Of a stretch of DNA of 64,000 nucleotides, positions 11,861 through 22,679 are shown in pieces. The stretch is from Carnegiea gigantea (taxonomy: Eukaryota; Streptophyta; Magnoliopsida; Caryophyllales; Cactaceae). The notes under the pieces were generated by a model, which made no database searches, had not been told where the DNA came from, and worked only from the letters and a program-made list of their open reading frames with translations. The stretch is from contig JAKOGI010000123.1 of NCBI GenBank assembly GCA_029747015.1, positions 186,001-250,000 on the forward strand. Direction: 5' to 3'. The position numbers and the translations under genes are program-made. Each line of letters opens with the position of its first letter. Positions within the stretch are counted from its first letter, which is position 1.

Positions 11861-12119
11861 CATGATATACTGTAATTGGTTGAAATAAAAGTATTTATTT
11901 CTTTCTACACGACGGATCTTGATTGGTCTATAAAAATTTACATTCTACAGACATATGGCAGAATCCAATTAGTAAATTTAGCACTGCACAGTATTCGGAG
12001 AGCTGGTAGTGGACATGGCAAAATTGCACTGTTACGATGGTCTACCATGTGCTTGCCTAGTCTGAAGACGGTACAGGTATTAAATATATCATCAAGTGGA
12101 ATCAGGCTTTGATTACAGA
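11861..12119 (+). repeat. Direct repeat R1 (about 260 bp), pairs with 12541-12800
   Basis: This L1-derived block is about 97% identical by eye to 12541-12800, offset by 680 bp. Its left edge coincides with the end of the possible LTR and its right edge with the first base of the hAT-type terminus TAGGGGTGGGC. The second copy continues directly into downstream L1 sequence. Confidence 0.85.
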
Positions 12120-12540
12120 TAGGGGTGGGCAACGGATAGAGTCGGATCGGATTGGATCATCCTATTAACTAAGCGGGTCGGGTCGGGCCTAATTTATTTG
12201 GTAACGGGCCAGGCCGGGTTATGGGTGAAATAAGCCCGGCTCGCCCATGGCCCGCCTATTATCACCTAATGAGTGTTTTTGGTTAGTTAATTTAACAACT
12301 AATGTCCTATTATTTTCCAATCAAGCTTTTAAAGTTAGAAAATATACAACTAATTGTAATCCAAATTACAATAAGCTCAAATTCAAAATACACCATTGAA
12401 CCATTCCAAATTAACGATGATAATAACTAAAACCAATTCCACCAAGTGATAAAGTCCAGCTTTGATCACGAAGCCACAGATTAGAAAATCCTGCACTTGA
12501 ATTTCATACGAAAATATTAGCATCATATAAGTGTTGCTCA
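12120..12540. mobile_element. hAT-type non-autonomous element, partial
   Basis: Starts TAGGGGTGGGCAACGG, the type of terminus seen on several hAT-like elements in this window, and is rich in GGGTCGGGTCGGG near 12175-12190. The right end (TTGCTCACATGA) is only weakly complementary to the left, and no clean 8-bp duplication was found. It lies between the two copies of the 260-bp L1 repeat. Confidence 0.45.
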
Positions 12541-12800
12541 CATGACATACTGTAATTGGTTGAAATAAAAGTATTTATTTCTTTTCACATGACGGATCTT
12601 GATTGGTCTATAAAAATTTACATTCTACAGACATACGGCAGAATCCAATTAGTAAATTTAGCACTGCACAGTATTCGGAGAGCTGGTAGTGAACATGGCA
12701 AAATTGCACTGTTACCATGGTCTACCATCTGCTTACCCTAGTCTGAAGACGGCACAGGTATTAAATATATCATCAAGTGAAATCAGGCTTTGATTACAGA
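12541..12800 (+). repeat. Direct repeat R2, pairs with 11861-12119
   Basis: Second copy of the 260-bp block. It reads YGRIQLVNLALHSI in + frame and continues into further L1 sequence, so R2 is the copy in its original context and R1 the extra one. Confidence 0.85.
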
Positions 12801-13457
12801 GTTGATCTGGCAAATTGCGACCAAAGTTCTGTTTTTTTTATATATCAAATGGGTGCCCCATTGCTATCTCAGACACAGATTGTTATGGCATTGTCAGCCT
12901 ACAAGAAGTTAATAGTGGAGGGAACTCCTTAAAACCAAAGAGAATATATAGAGGGGTTTTGATCTACTTGGAAGTTTGATCCCAAGTGTATCTATATCTA
13001 TAGATCTAAATCTAGAGATGAATTTTTTAGAACTACAGCATATAAACCCTTTTGGTATCTTGTTGTTTGGCATAAGCTGAGAATCCCAAAATGCACATTT
13101 ATCCTTTGGCTTGTGTTTCAAGAGATACTTCTCAATTGTGATAAGACTGATTGAGATGGGAGTTGACTGTTAGCCATATTGCAGGTTTTGCTGTGTAGCC
13201 TATGAATCACATACTCAACTATTTTTCACTTGCAATGCAAATTCACAGGGGTAACAGCATGTCCAGTGGTATTTTCTGAGATCCTACATATTCAGATATG
13301 AGAGAAATCAAAAACCTGGAAGGAATGGCTTCTGCAGTTTAAGGGCAACAAGAAAGAGCGAGCAAAAGTTTACTTAATTTTTTCCATTATTGTATATAAT
13401 ACCTAGATTGAAAGAGACAAAAGAAGATACCAAAATGTTGAGAGAAGTGATTTTGAT

Positions 13458-14270
13458 TAGAGTTGGAAAAAGTTGATCCGACGTGATTACCGATCTGAAC
13501 CCGACACGAAATTAAACAGGTTTGGGTATGAAGTTTGAACCTGTTTAGTTAAATGGATTGACACAATAAACTCATTTAATTAATTGGGTTAGGTTGAGGT
13601 TGAGAATCTCGATACGAAAAAATATATATTTAACTCGTTTAATTAAACGGGTTAAATGGGTCAACCCTTTTACTGTTTATTTATCGTTTACCATTTATCG
13701 TTTACATTTTCTGTGGGAGTTAGGCTTGGTGGTCTCTTTTATGGGCTTGTTGGTTGTTCACTTGCTGGTTTTATTATTAAGAATTTTAAATAATTTGACT
13801 TTTATTGGCTATTGTTTAAGACTTGACTTGAATATGGTTTGTAATTTAAGTAGTTGATTCTTATGTAAATTTTGTAGGGTGTAAAATTATGTTGCCGCTG
13901 ACTGTATTAATGAAATAGGCTCTCAATATACTGAAACCTGTAAGTTAACTGTTATTTTGTTGTACTTTTGAAAGCAACTATGCCCTAAAAGTCTGGAAAA
14001 TCTGTAATTTATTTGGTAAATTATCTTTAGGTTAAAATTTATATTGCAATTAAACAGGTTGGTGGGTAAATGGGTAATCTGAATCTAATCTTTTACCCGT
14101 TTATGTAAACGGGTTAGGCTCAAGTCAACCCGTTTAAATCTTAAGTGGTTTGGGTTGAACTTTTTCAACCCGTTTATTAAATAGGTCGAGTTCAGGTCCG
14201 GAGATTTTCAACTCGTTTAAGTTCAACACGAAGACGAACCCCATCCGATACGACACATTACCTGGCTCTA
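13458..14270. mobile_element. hAT-type element with 8-bp target duplication
   Basis: Perfect 8-bp duplication ATTTTGAT at 13450-13457 and 14271-14278. Termini TAGAGTTGG and CCTGGCTCTA form a short imperfect inverted repeat. The interior contains alternating AAACGGGTT/AACCCGTTT motifs and no transposase. It interrupts the L1 remnant, whose reading frame resumes on the other side. Confidence 0.85.
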
Positions 14271-14320
14271 ATTTTGATATAGTAAAGGAGAGTGACAAAA
14301 TGTCCATTAATAGAATGAGA

Positions 14321-15270
14321 GGTTAGTTATGTGATGATGTAAAACTCGGATGTGCCTAAGTTAGAATACTTATAATGTCTGCATTGTGATTTCCTTACAA
14401 ACATCCTTGCCTCTTTACCCAAAAAAAAAAATTTAAAATATAAGAAGTTGTAAAGAGCTGTAAGGAGTTGTAGTAAATTATAAGTTGCAATTGTAAAGTA
14501 TCGCTCCATATCGCAAAAAAGAATATGGTCTTGTACTTTAGATGAATATTCTTGAATTCGCCTCACAAATTACATTATCATCTAGAAGTTATATAGAAAT
14601 TATCATTCTATAGTATCTCTTGTAATTTTAGCTTAACGTTACATATATTATGCCAGTTAACCAAGTGCATAAGATCTTAATTAGTAAAACCGGACATCTA
14701 TTTCTCTGTTTTAACTAGATAAATCCTAATTTCTTACACATAATCTCGCATTTATAAACCCACATCTCCTTTTTATAGTCTTCCTTAAAGGAGGGACTAA
14801 TTTCATGCCTCCAAAATATGTCATGATCCGTGGTTCATGAATCCGAATCCATGATTTTAAGTCTTCAAAAAAGGGCGCGTGTGGGATGTGCAAATGCGGC
14901 GCGTAACATCCAGAAGTCATGAAGGCGGAGAAATCGATCAAGATCGAGACCGCAGTGGATTAGCATCACAGCCGCAAAAATGGCATTTAGCTGACCAATC
15001 CCTAACAAATCCCTTTTATTTTCTCTCTCCTCTTCATCTTCCACCAAGCCCCTCGTGCCTCTTAATCCATTTGGTAGCACAAGATAACTTATGTTTGATT
15101 TCCGTTTCTCTGTTTATCTGCCGTTTCTGTAAGTTAATCTTCTATTTCTTCAATTTTCCCTTTAATCTTTTCGTGCTTCTCAGTCTCTTTTACCCATTTC
15201 TTGATTAAGTTTTTCTGGTGATTCAAGAACTTGTAACAATCAAAAAAAATTTTAACTGGGTGGAGAAGTT
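14321..15270. other. Upstream region of the PPR gene
   Basis: The stretch at 14395-14540 has TATAAGAAGTTGTAAAGAG motifs related to the dispersed repeat at 35640 and 58230. The region 15000-15270 is CT-rich (TTTTCTCTCTCCTCTTC) and probably 5' leader of the PPR gene. No clear TATA box was assigned and no other gene was seen. Confidence 0.4.
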
Positions 15271-17005
15271 ATGGCTGCTTTTTTGCTTGCGGCATCTCCC
15301 ATTAAAAACCCTTGTCTAGAAAACACAAGTAAACTATCTGGGTTCTTTTCCCACATTCCACATCTCCATACTTTGTCACTCAACAAGGGCTTTCCAACGC
15401 TTTCAGTATCTGCCCAGATCAGTAGTTCATCAAATTCTGTGTATACATTGCCTAAGTGGAGGGCTGGCAATGGTTACATAAAGAGTAAAGAAATTATAAA
15501 TAATGCATTCTTGTACTTGGAGTATATGGTCGAGAAGGGGCATAAGCCTGACAAGAGTCAGGCTACTCAACTGTTGTATGATTGGTGCAGACTGGGCAAG
15601 TTTTCAGAACGCGATTCGAGTGATGGAGATGATGGTTCGTTCTGGAGTGAAACCGGACCCTAATACATATACCTACCTGGTTAACCATTTGTGCAAGAGA
15701 GGGAATGTTGGGTATGCAATGCAGCTGGTTGAGAAAATGGAAGAGTATGGCTACCCCACAAACATGGTTACGTGTAATTCACTTGTGAAGGGACTCTGTA
15801 TGCGTGGGAATTTGAATAAGAGTTTGCAGTTTTTGGATAGGTTGAGAAAGAGAGGGCTCGAGCCAGATGCGTTCACTTACTCATTCTTGCTCGAAGCTGC
15901 ATATAAGAAGAAAGGGGTGGACGAAGCAATGAAGCTCTTGGATGAGATAATTGCTAAAGGTGGGAAGCCTAATTTGGTTAGTTACAATATAATCTTGACG
16001 GGTTTGTGCAAGGCAGCGAGAACTGAGGAGTCAATTAGTTTCTTCTGGAATTTGCCCGAGGAGGGTTTTTATCCAAATGTGGTGACTTATAACACTCTGC
16101 TACGAGCTTTGTGCTGGGAAGGGCTGTTGAAAGAGGCGTATGAGCTTCTTGCCAAAATGGATGATAAAAATTATGTCACCTACAACATTTTGGTCAGTTG
16201 GCTCGCTCTCCAGGGCCTGGTAGATGATGCTTTTGAGGTTTTGGAAGAGATGACAAGGGCAGGTTTCAAACCCACAGGAGTCACTTACAACCCAATCATA
16301 GCTCATCTCTGCAAAGAGGGTAAGGTTGATGAAGTAATGAAGTGTCTGGATCGAATGATGTCTGAGCAGTGCCATCCTAATCAGGGGACATACAATGCTA
16401 TGGCTGTGCTTTGTGAAGACGGAAAAGTTTTAGAAGCGTTCTCTCTCTTTCAAAGTTTATGTAGTAAGTCTGATTACTCGCCTCAGGGCTTCTACGAAAC
16501 AGTCATTACAAGCTTGTGCCGGAAAGGTAACACATGTGCAGCAATGAAACTGTTGAATGAAATGACTCGGTGTGGATTTGTTCCAGACTCGCGGACCTAT
16601 TCATCATTGTTAAGAGGGCTGTGCTCGGATGGTATGCCGGATGCTGCCATTGAGATTTTCAAGGCAATGGAAGAAAATGATGTCAGGCCTGATGTCGGCC
16701 ATTGCAATGCTATGATACTTGGATTATGCAAATCTAACAGGACTGATTTGTCCCTTGATATCTTCGAAATGATGGTAGAGAAAGGATATAAGCCCAATCA
16801 GATGACTTACACTCTTATTGTAGAAGGCATAGCCCTTGAAGGAGAGACGGAGCTAGCAGTTATACTTCTAGAAGAACTGTATGAGAGAAAAGCATTGAGT
16901 GAAAACACCGTGGAAATGCTTGTGACGCAATATGATCTTGAGAATTTTCCAGCCTTCCAATATGGGACTTCTAGTAGAGCAAAGGAAGTGTTGCCATGGA
17001 TGTAA
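15271..17005 (+). pseudogene. P-class pentatricopeptide repeat (PPR) gene with one frameshift, chloroplast-type leader
   Basis: Intronless PPR gene of about 578 codons across two + frames. The first frame (15271-15663) has a Ser-rich, acid-poor N-terminus like a plastid transit peptide and then GHKPDKSQATQLLYDWCRLGKF. Around 15600-15615 the coding switches to the next frame (AIRVMEMMVRSGVKPD), which runs to the TAA after 17003. One extra base or a two-base loss explains the switch; the first frame stops at 15664. Twelve clear 35-residue repeats follow, each with the usual TYN/TYT..L..LCK pattern; the sixth is short. No E or DYW extension is present. PPR proteins of this class bind organellar RNA. 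The repeat frame is otherwise clean for 470 codons, so a recent mutation, a translated allele with a downstream start, or a sequencing error are all possible. Confidence 0.9.
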
Positions 17006-18105
17006 TGACGGAAAATTAAAAACAGAGGCTGTTAGATTGTTGGAGATAGCACTCATGATCCTTTTAAAGCATCATATAGCGGTGGACCATAGTACACCAT
17101 GAAGGCCCTTCGATGAGCAGAAGATGAAGTATCAGCAAATTATGCACAATTAATGAGCATGTGAAGCTGATCTTTTCATCGTCTTCCAATTGACTTTGGA
17201 TTGAGTCCATCAAATCAACAGCTAGATAACGTCGTTTGTCTTGAATGTATTTCTTCTGTGAGGAGTGTCATTAGTTGGATTTAGGATAGCAAATTTACAA
17301 TGTTGAACCCAAGTTCTTAGCATTGCTCAGTACTTCAGTTCATGGTCTTCTTTTTTTAATGTTACAGCATACCAATGACGGGCTAACAGAGCAACAATTA
17401 TTTACTCAATGCTACTAGAGTCAAAGTTCTTTTTTTTTTTTCGTTTAGTTATTATTATTATCATCATTGTAATCATCACAGTTTGATCAACATCGTGGTG
17501 CCACAGGAAAAGGTGCTCTGAATCTAGTGGCCAATTACTGCTCTGCTGTCTCCGTTGGCAATAAATTCAGTATGTTCAGTCGCCCTTTTTCTGGTTAGAA
17601 TTTTCATAAATGGTGAAAATGCTGGATGATGCCCTATTACTGCTGGATCAAGCGTGAGGGAGCCAGACGCTAGTTCTTTTGACACAAATGTTGGTTTTTG
17701 ATGATTTTGGTGGTCGATCATGGATATTGATACTTTCCCAAGAAATGCCCCTCTCGGTTATCCTCTATTTCATGAGTGATTAGCAGTAATGCTCTTAATC
17801 TAGGGTCTGATCATCCAAGGGAATCGACTTCTACGTAATTCAGCGTTAACTTTGTTAATATCTGGCCAAATCCCCTCCCCTTCTCCCAAAGAAGCGCACA
17901 CACAAACACATCTCGTTTATAAGGGACTCTGAAAGTATAGATTTGAATTCGGGTAGATCTATCCAAATCCAGAAGTGGCCAATCGTAATTGGTCATTATT
18001 TTGACAATGCAAGGGAAGGTAAGTGTTACCAGACAACGTCCTAGCCGGACAAAGACGGTGGTGAATCTGTGTACTACGTGGTTGCCAATCGATCTCCATT
18101 ATCAG
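17006..18105. other. PPR 3' flank, no gene seen
   Basis: Contains the likely 3' untranslated region and poly-T tracts (17430-17445, followed by ATT repeats). No conserved coding frame, RNA gene or complete element was recognised. Confidence 0.5.
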
Positions 18106-19122
18106 TAGGGGTGACAATGGGTCGGATCTGGATCGGATCTACTTAGATCCAGATCTATTTTAATTTTCTGGGCCTAAATTCAGGTCCAATCTAGACCTAT
18201 TGGATCTTAAAAGTTGAGATTCATTCCCAAATCCATTGGCTCTATGGATCTCAAATGGATCCTAAATGGATCCACAACTTTACAAATGCATATTAGGAGT
18301 GTAAGGTATGTAGTAACCATTCAATAAGCAATTAACACAATTTTCAATAAAGACAATAGCAAACATGAGATATAAGACAATAATAACTTTACTGTGCCAA
18401 ATAGTAAGAAGTGACAACTATAATAGAAACTCATGCAACCATGTCTCCTCATATTCCACCAACCGAAATATCAAAAACAAGTTTTACAATAGTTCATAAG
18501 ATCCATAGAACAACTAATAACTTACAATCGTTATAGTGAAGATTTATGTTGAATAAATTATTGTAGTGAAGATAAATGTTAAATATATGAATACATTTTG
18601 AACACAAAATTCAGATTCGAACTTCTTTTAATATTTGCTATTAGTAGTCCAGTTTCGATCTAAATTGTTGAAGTTGAATTTTTCTACTAAATTCTAAATG
18701 GTCTCACAAAAAATAGATTGAAAAGCAATTTATTTTAATTTTATTTACTATATAACCATATTATTGTCCTTTGGTACTACTGATGGGTATATAGATTAAA
18801 TGGGTAGGGATGAATACTTATTCACTAGTTACACATATACATCCCTAGAAATGAAAACTAGTAATGTACGATATGTCAAGGATAAATAGAAAGGAGGGCA
18901 AGTTTAAAAGACTTGTTTGTTAGATTTTTGAGCTACAAGAGTAATGGATCCAAAAGATCAGATTTGGATCTAAGTATTGGACCCATCTTTAAATCCTTTT
19001 AAGATCCATATCCTTTTTGAGATTCATTGAATCCAAAAATAATGGGTCTAGATCCATCCAAATAGGGCAAATCTAATGAATTTCGGTTGGATCCGAGATC
19101 CACTACTAGTCTGCCAACCCTA
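18106..19122. mobile_element. hAT-type non-autonomous element (1.0 kb)
   Basis: Left end TAGGGGTGACAATGGGTCGG and right end CTGCCAACCCTA are inverted relatives of each other. The 8-bp flanks ATTATCAG (18098-18105) and ACGATCAG (19123-19130) match at 6 of 8 positions, as expected for an old duplication. GGATC-rich ends flank an AT-rich interior without coding potential. Confidence 0.65.
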
Positions 19123-20183
19123 ACGATCAGATTCTCACTCGTCTCTAGCTCCTCTCCTTTTTATTGGGCAGGGTAAGGGGTAAGCCTGCAATACTAGATA
19201 ATCCTCCTCACAACAGTCCAACCTAATCTGTAGGGGTGGACAGAGCCCAAGCCCAAAATGGACAAGCTTGCTTGTAGTTAGGTATGATCAACATAGGAAC
19301 TTTGGCAATGTCATAGGAAACGCGCGCAGTATAATCCTAAACTAGGATGGCAATACCCCGTGGCTACCAATAAACCTTGCTTGAATGCGTGAATGATCAC
19401 CTGAGGATGACTTCGTAAATAGCTCTACTTTGTGCAGTAGCTAGCAATCAGAACAGACATTACCCCAAGGATAAGGTACCCTAACAGCAAAAAGCATTTT
19501 GACTTTGTTACATTCTTGATTAAAAAGCTCCCATCCGTAACCCATTCACAATAGACAGTAGACCAATAGCCATTCAGAATTATATGCTCATCGAAGCTAC
19601 ATGGTCCCTTTTGGCCTTCTGTTTTTTAGTTTTTTTTTTTTGGGGGGGGGGGGTTGCCGAACTTGAAACAACTATTAGAGTATAACATTCTCATTATCCT
19701 TTATTTAGGAAGAAAACTCTCTTCAGATATCATGGTATATATAATAACATTTGCCTTTGAATCCCTGAAATACTGCTTCCTAGAGTGCCAGGGAGAATTG
19801 GATGAAGTTTGTATCTGCCGACTGACTCTGTGTTATCTGTGCAACGTCCAAAGCAGCCAAGAGATTCGAATACTGTGATGTTGTCAGCACTTAATATGGA
19901 TATATTACATATCCTTCATGGCATTTGAATTCAAAACTCACCAGGAGTTTCTGTTTGCTCTGATCGAGTACATATGGTATTAAAACTGTGTTGAAGCAGT
20001 GAGTCTGACCATATGGCCGGAAATCAGACACTTGCAGAGGCCGTCGTATTTTTGTGCTGCTTTGAATGCTCTCTTTGCCAATTCTGATAGAGAAAACACT
20101 CATGCATCAATGCATGTTCTGCTGTTGGCCTGCATGTCAATACATGGAGGATGGTTCCAACTTAAGAGTAACCCAATCTCTGC
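19123..20183. other. Intergenic, no gene seen
   Basis: Low-complexity T11-12 and G10 runs occur at 19631-19652. A TAGGGGTGGACAGAGCCC sequence at 19231 resembles a hAT-type terminus but no partner end was found. No coding or RNA gene was recognised. Confidence 0.4.
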
Positions 20184-21023
20184 TACTGGTCTTGCAGCTT
20201 TACACTGTCACTAACCTACTGCTGCATTATAGCTATTTTCTTCCGTTTAATAGAATCAAAATCATTGCCAGTGGAGTACTTGCCCTTACAAAAACCCCCG
20301 GGGGGGGGGGGGGTTGCTATCAAACCACAAAACCTCAGCATAAACCTAAAGCATGTCCATTCTTCATGACCACAAGGAGAGGACCATCTTCATTTCAAGT
20401 TCCAGATATCATTTATCAATAGGTAGCGGTTATATGAAAGTCTCGCACAGATATGCCAACACGGGATTGCATTCAGCATATCATGTATGCCAATCAACAC
20501 GACATCTCAGGTGACCGAAAAATGCAAATGCATTGACCAATGGTTTTAACCGACACATTGAATACAATAGACAGTCACAAAGTATAACATGACTAAACCG
20601 ATTCTCATAACAAGTAATCACAAATTCTGTGAAAACAGAAGAGAAACTGTATTTCAGTTAAATTGTTCAGTTTCTGAGACATATCTATTATTTTGCATGG
20701 GCCTCAACAAGATTTACAAATATCAAGTACCAATTATCAGCTGTGCTTAAAGTTACTTGGCAGCTCCTACATTTGATTTATCTGCAACATAAATGAAGAA
20801 CACGAAAACATTGTGTAAATCACTGACATAAACTGAAGAATGTTCTCTAGAGAGAGAGGGAGGGACCCCATACATTTTCCTTTTGTTCCATTTCAGCAAA
20901 TATCACCAGCATGAAGGTGATAAAATGTCACATATTGTTTTTGCCATATTGAGGGAATCACTGACATTTAAAAGTGCTTCCATATTTTTAAGAGATTTAT
21001 CACAATACTAAGAGAATACTAAG

Positions 21024-21764
21024 GGAAGTTACCTAATTCATTGCACCTCCCTCAGGATCCTGGGATCCTGTGATCCTCGTTCTATATCACAATTCACCCA
21101 GGATCCAAAACATGGCGGGTCACGATCCAGTTCACCACGGTTGTCAATCTCGAGTGAGCAAGGTTAATGATGGTTTTCGTGATGGTAGAACAGTTGTTCA
21201 TAGTGGACTTCAGTTAATGGCTTTGTGCCATACCTTCAACAATGCAACATGATCGACTTCAATAGCGCCTGCCGACTTCAAAGGGAGACTGTGACAAGGA
21301 AATGAAGAGATAGAATAGGTTGCTAAAGTTTTAAGAAATGGAAGAGAGATGGGAAAGGAAAATGTGTGCAATAAATTTAATTTGTGGATAGAGTGAGAGG
21401 AGAATTAATTTGGGCAACGAGGAAAGTATCCAAAAGTTATAGAGAATTGGGAACATAGGGAATGATAAAGGGGTTGTGATACTGGAAGGAAACGAAGTGC
21501 AGCCTAGGTGTCATACATGATATAATTAATGAGACGATTTTTTATTTAATTAATTTATTATGTATTCTTATGGCATTTGGCATCTATTAGTATTCTCCTT
21601 TATTCTATTTATAAGGAAAGCAATTAGTAATCCGGAAAAACTTTTTGTGACGAATTATGATCGAAATTAGCATTCCTAATGAAGCTAACCCCTCATTTCA
21701 GGATCCTAGCAAAAGTACGTATTGAGATCCCGAACTCGTTTTATCGATCCATCAATCCCCAAAC
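21024..21764. mobile_element. Insertion of about 740 bp in copy B, unclassified
   Basis: Copy A passes directly from GAGAATACTAAGG to GTGCCACATTG (about 4080-4110), while copy B has about 740 extra bases between the same flanks. The ends carry AGTTACC and GGTAACT as a short inverted repeat, but no clear target duplication was found. The interior repeats GGATCCTG/GTGATCC motifs near 21050-21075 and has no coding content. Confidence 0.5.
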
Positions 21765-21831
21765 TTGGTAACTACGGTGCAACATTGTTTTTCGCAATAT
21801 CATGAGAATCGTAAGGCCTCAAGGAAAACTA

Positions 21832-21833
<2 letters not shown>

Positions 21834-21880
<47 letters not shown>
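21834..21880. repeat. (TA)n microsatellite
   Basis: An uninterrupted TA run lies inside copy B; copy A has no equivalent run at the matching place (near 4155), so it expanded after the duplication. Confidence 0.9.
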
Positions 21881-22214
21881 GGGGGCCCATTGGAGGACAG
21901 AAAATTAATATGGGAGCCTCTTGGAGGTCACTGATGATTTTTCACGAAAAATTCACATTATCATATATTGTACTTTTCATTTCTTCAAAAAATGTGACTC
22001 AAAACATTTCACATACCTGCATCAACTTTCTTTTTATCCAAGCACCTTGAAGCAACTTTCTCAAAAGTCAAGACAAAATTACAGCAATCCCCTACTCGAC
22101 TAGAGAGCACTTCTGATGAATTTCCAATTGAATGATAGCAATATGTTAGCACCCAGTACCTCGGCTCAAAACTCGAGAATAGCATAGCCAGATATTAACT
22201 ATGGGTGTTTAGAT

Positions 22215-22679
22215 CTTAGCTTTAAAAGACGCAAGGCGCACTAGGGCACATAGGTTCCCAAAGTGCATGGCACAAAGCGCGAGGCGAAGGCGCACACATC
22301 ATGGATGCGAAGTGCACCTCAATGCAAAAAAGTTTAGAAGTCTTTCACATTATTTTGTACAAGCAAGTTAGATAAATGCATTAAAAAAATGATTAGATGT
22401 CAATATAACAATTAGCACTGTAAATAATCTTAAGATATGTTATCATATCATCATAGTTCACCAATGCACACACTTACTATCCAAGCATAGCTCACCTTTT
22501 AGCTCCCAAAGAAAGAAAAGAAGAAAAAAGGTAATTAAAAGGCTAAGAAAAAGAAGAAAAAAGGGGGAGACATAGCCTTGCATCCTTGAGACGCACCTTA
22601 TTCCCTCCGAAGCACTAACCTGGTCGCCTCATGATGGGGCGCACCTAAGCGTGCCTCATGCGGGCTTTTTTAAACTAAG
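22215..22679. mobile_element. hAT MITE with 8-bp target duplication and paralogous empty site
   Basis: Perfect 8-bp duplication GTTTAGAT at 22207-22214 and 22680-22687; copy A has a single GTTTAGAT at 4585-4592. Termini are CTTAGCTTTAAAAG and, inverted, CTTAGTTTAAAAAAG. The subterminal parts are rich in GGCGCA/GCGCC motifs (for example 22231-22285 and 22600-22665), the centre is AT-rich, and no transposase is present. The total length is 465 bp. Confidence 0.9.

Larger units (their letters stand above)
11045..14320 (+). pseudogene. Degenerate L1 LINE, interrupted by other elements
   Basis: Pieces of one + strand L1 ORF2 in domain order. At 11050-11350 there is RT with FADD (FADDPLLFYKADLEIVKCLM, about 11125-11195) and KYLDAPLKPQKLSKHD. 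At 11870-12119 and again at 12550-12800 there is YGRIQLVNLALHSI. At 12840-13260 there is WHKLRIPKCTFILWLVFQE and a Cys/His region. At 13370-13450 there is NTWIERDKRRYQN. After a hAT-type element the frame resumes at 14271-14320 (IVKESDKMSINRMRG). Many stops and frameshifts are present. The interruptions are a possible LTR at 11366-11860 and hAT-type elements at 12120 and 13458. Confidence 0.75.
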
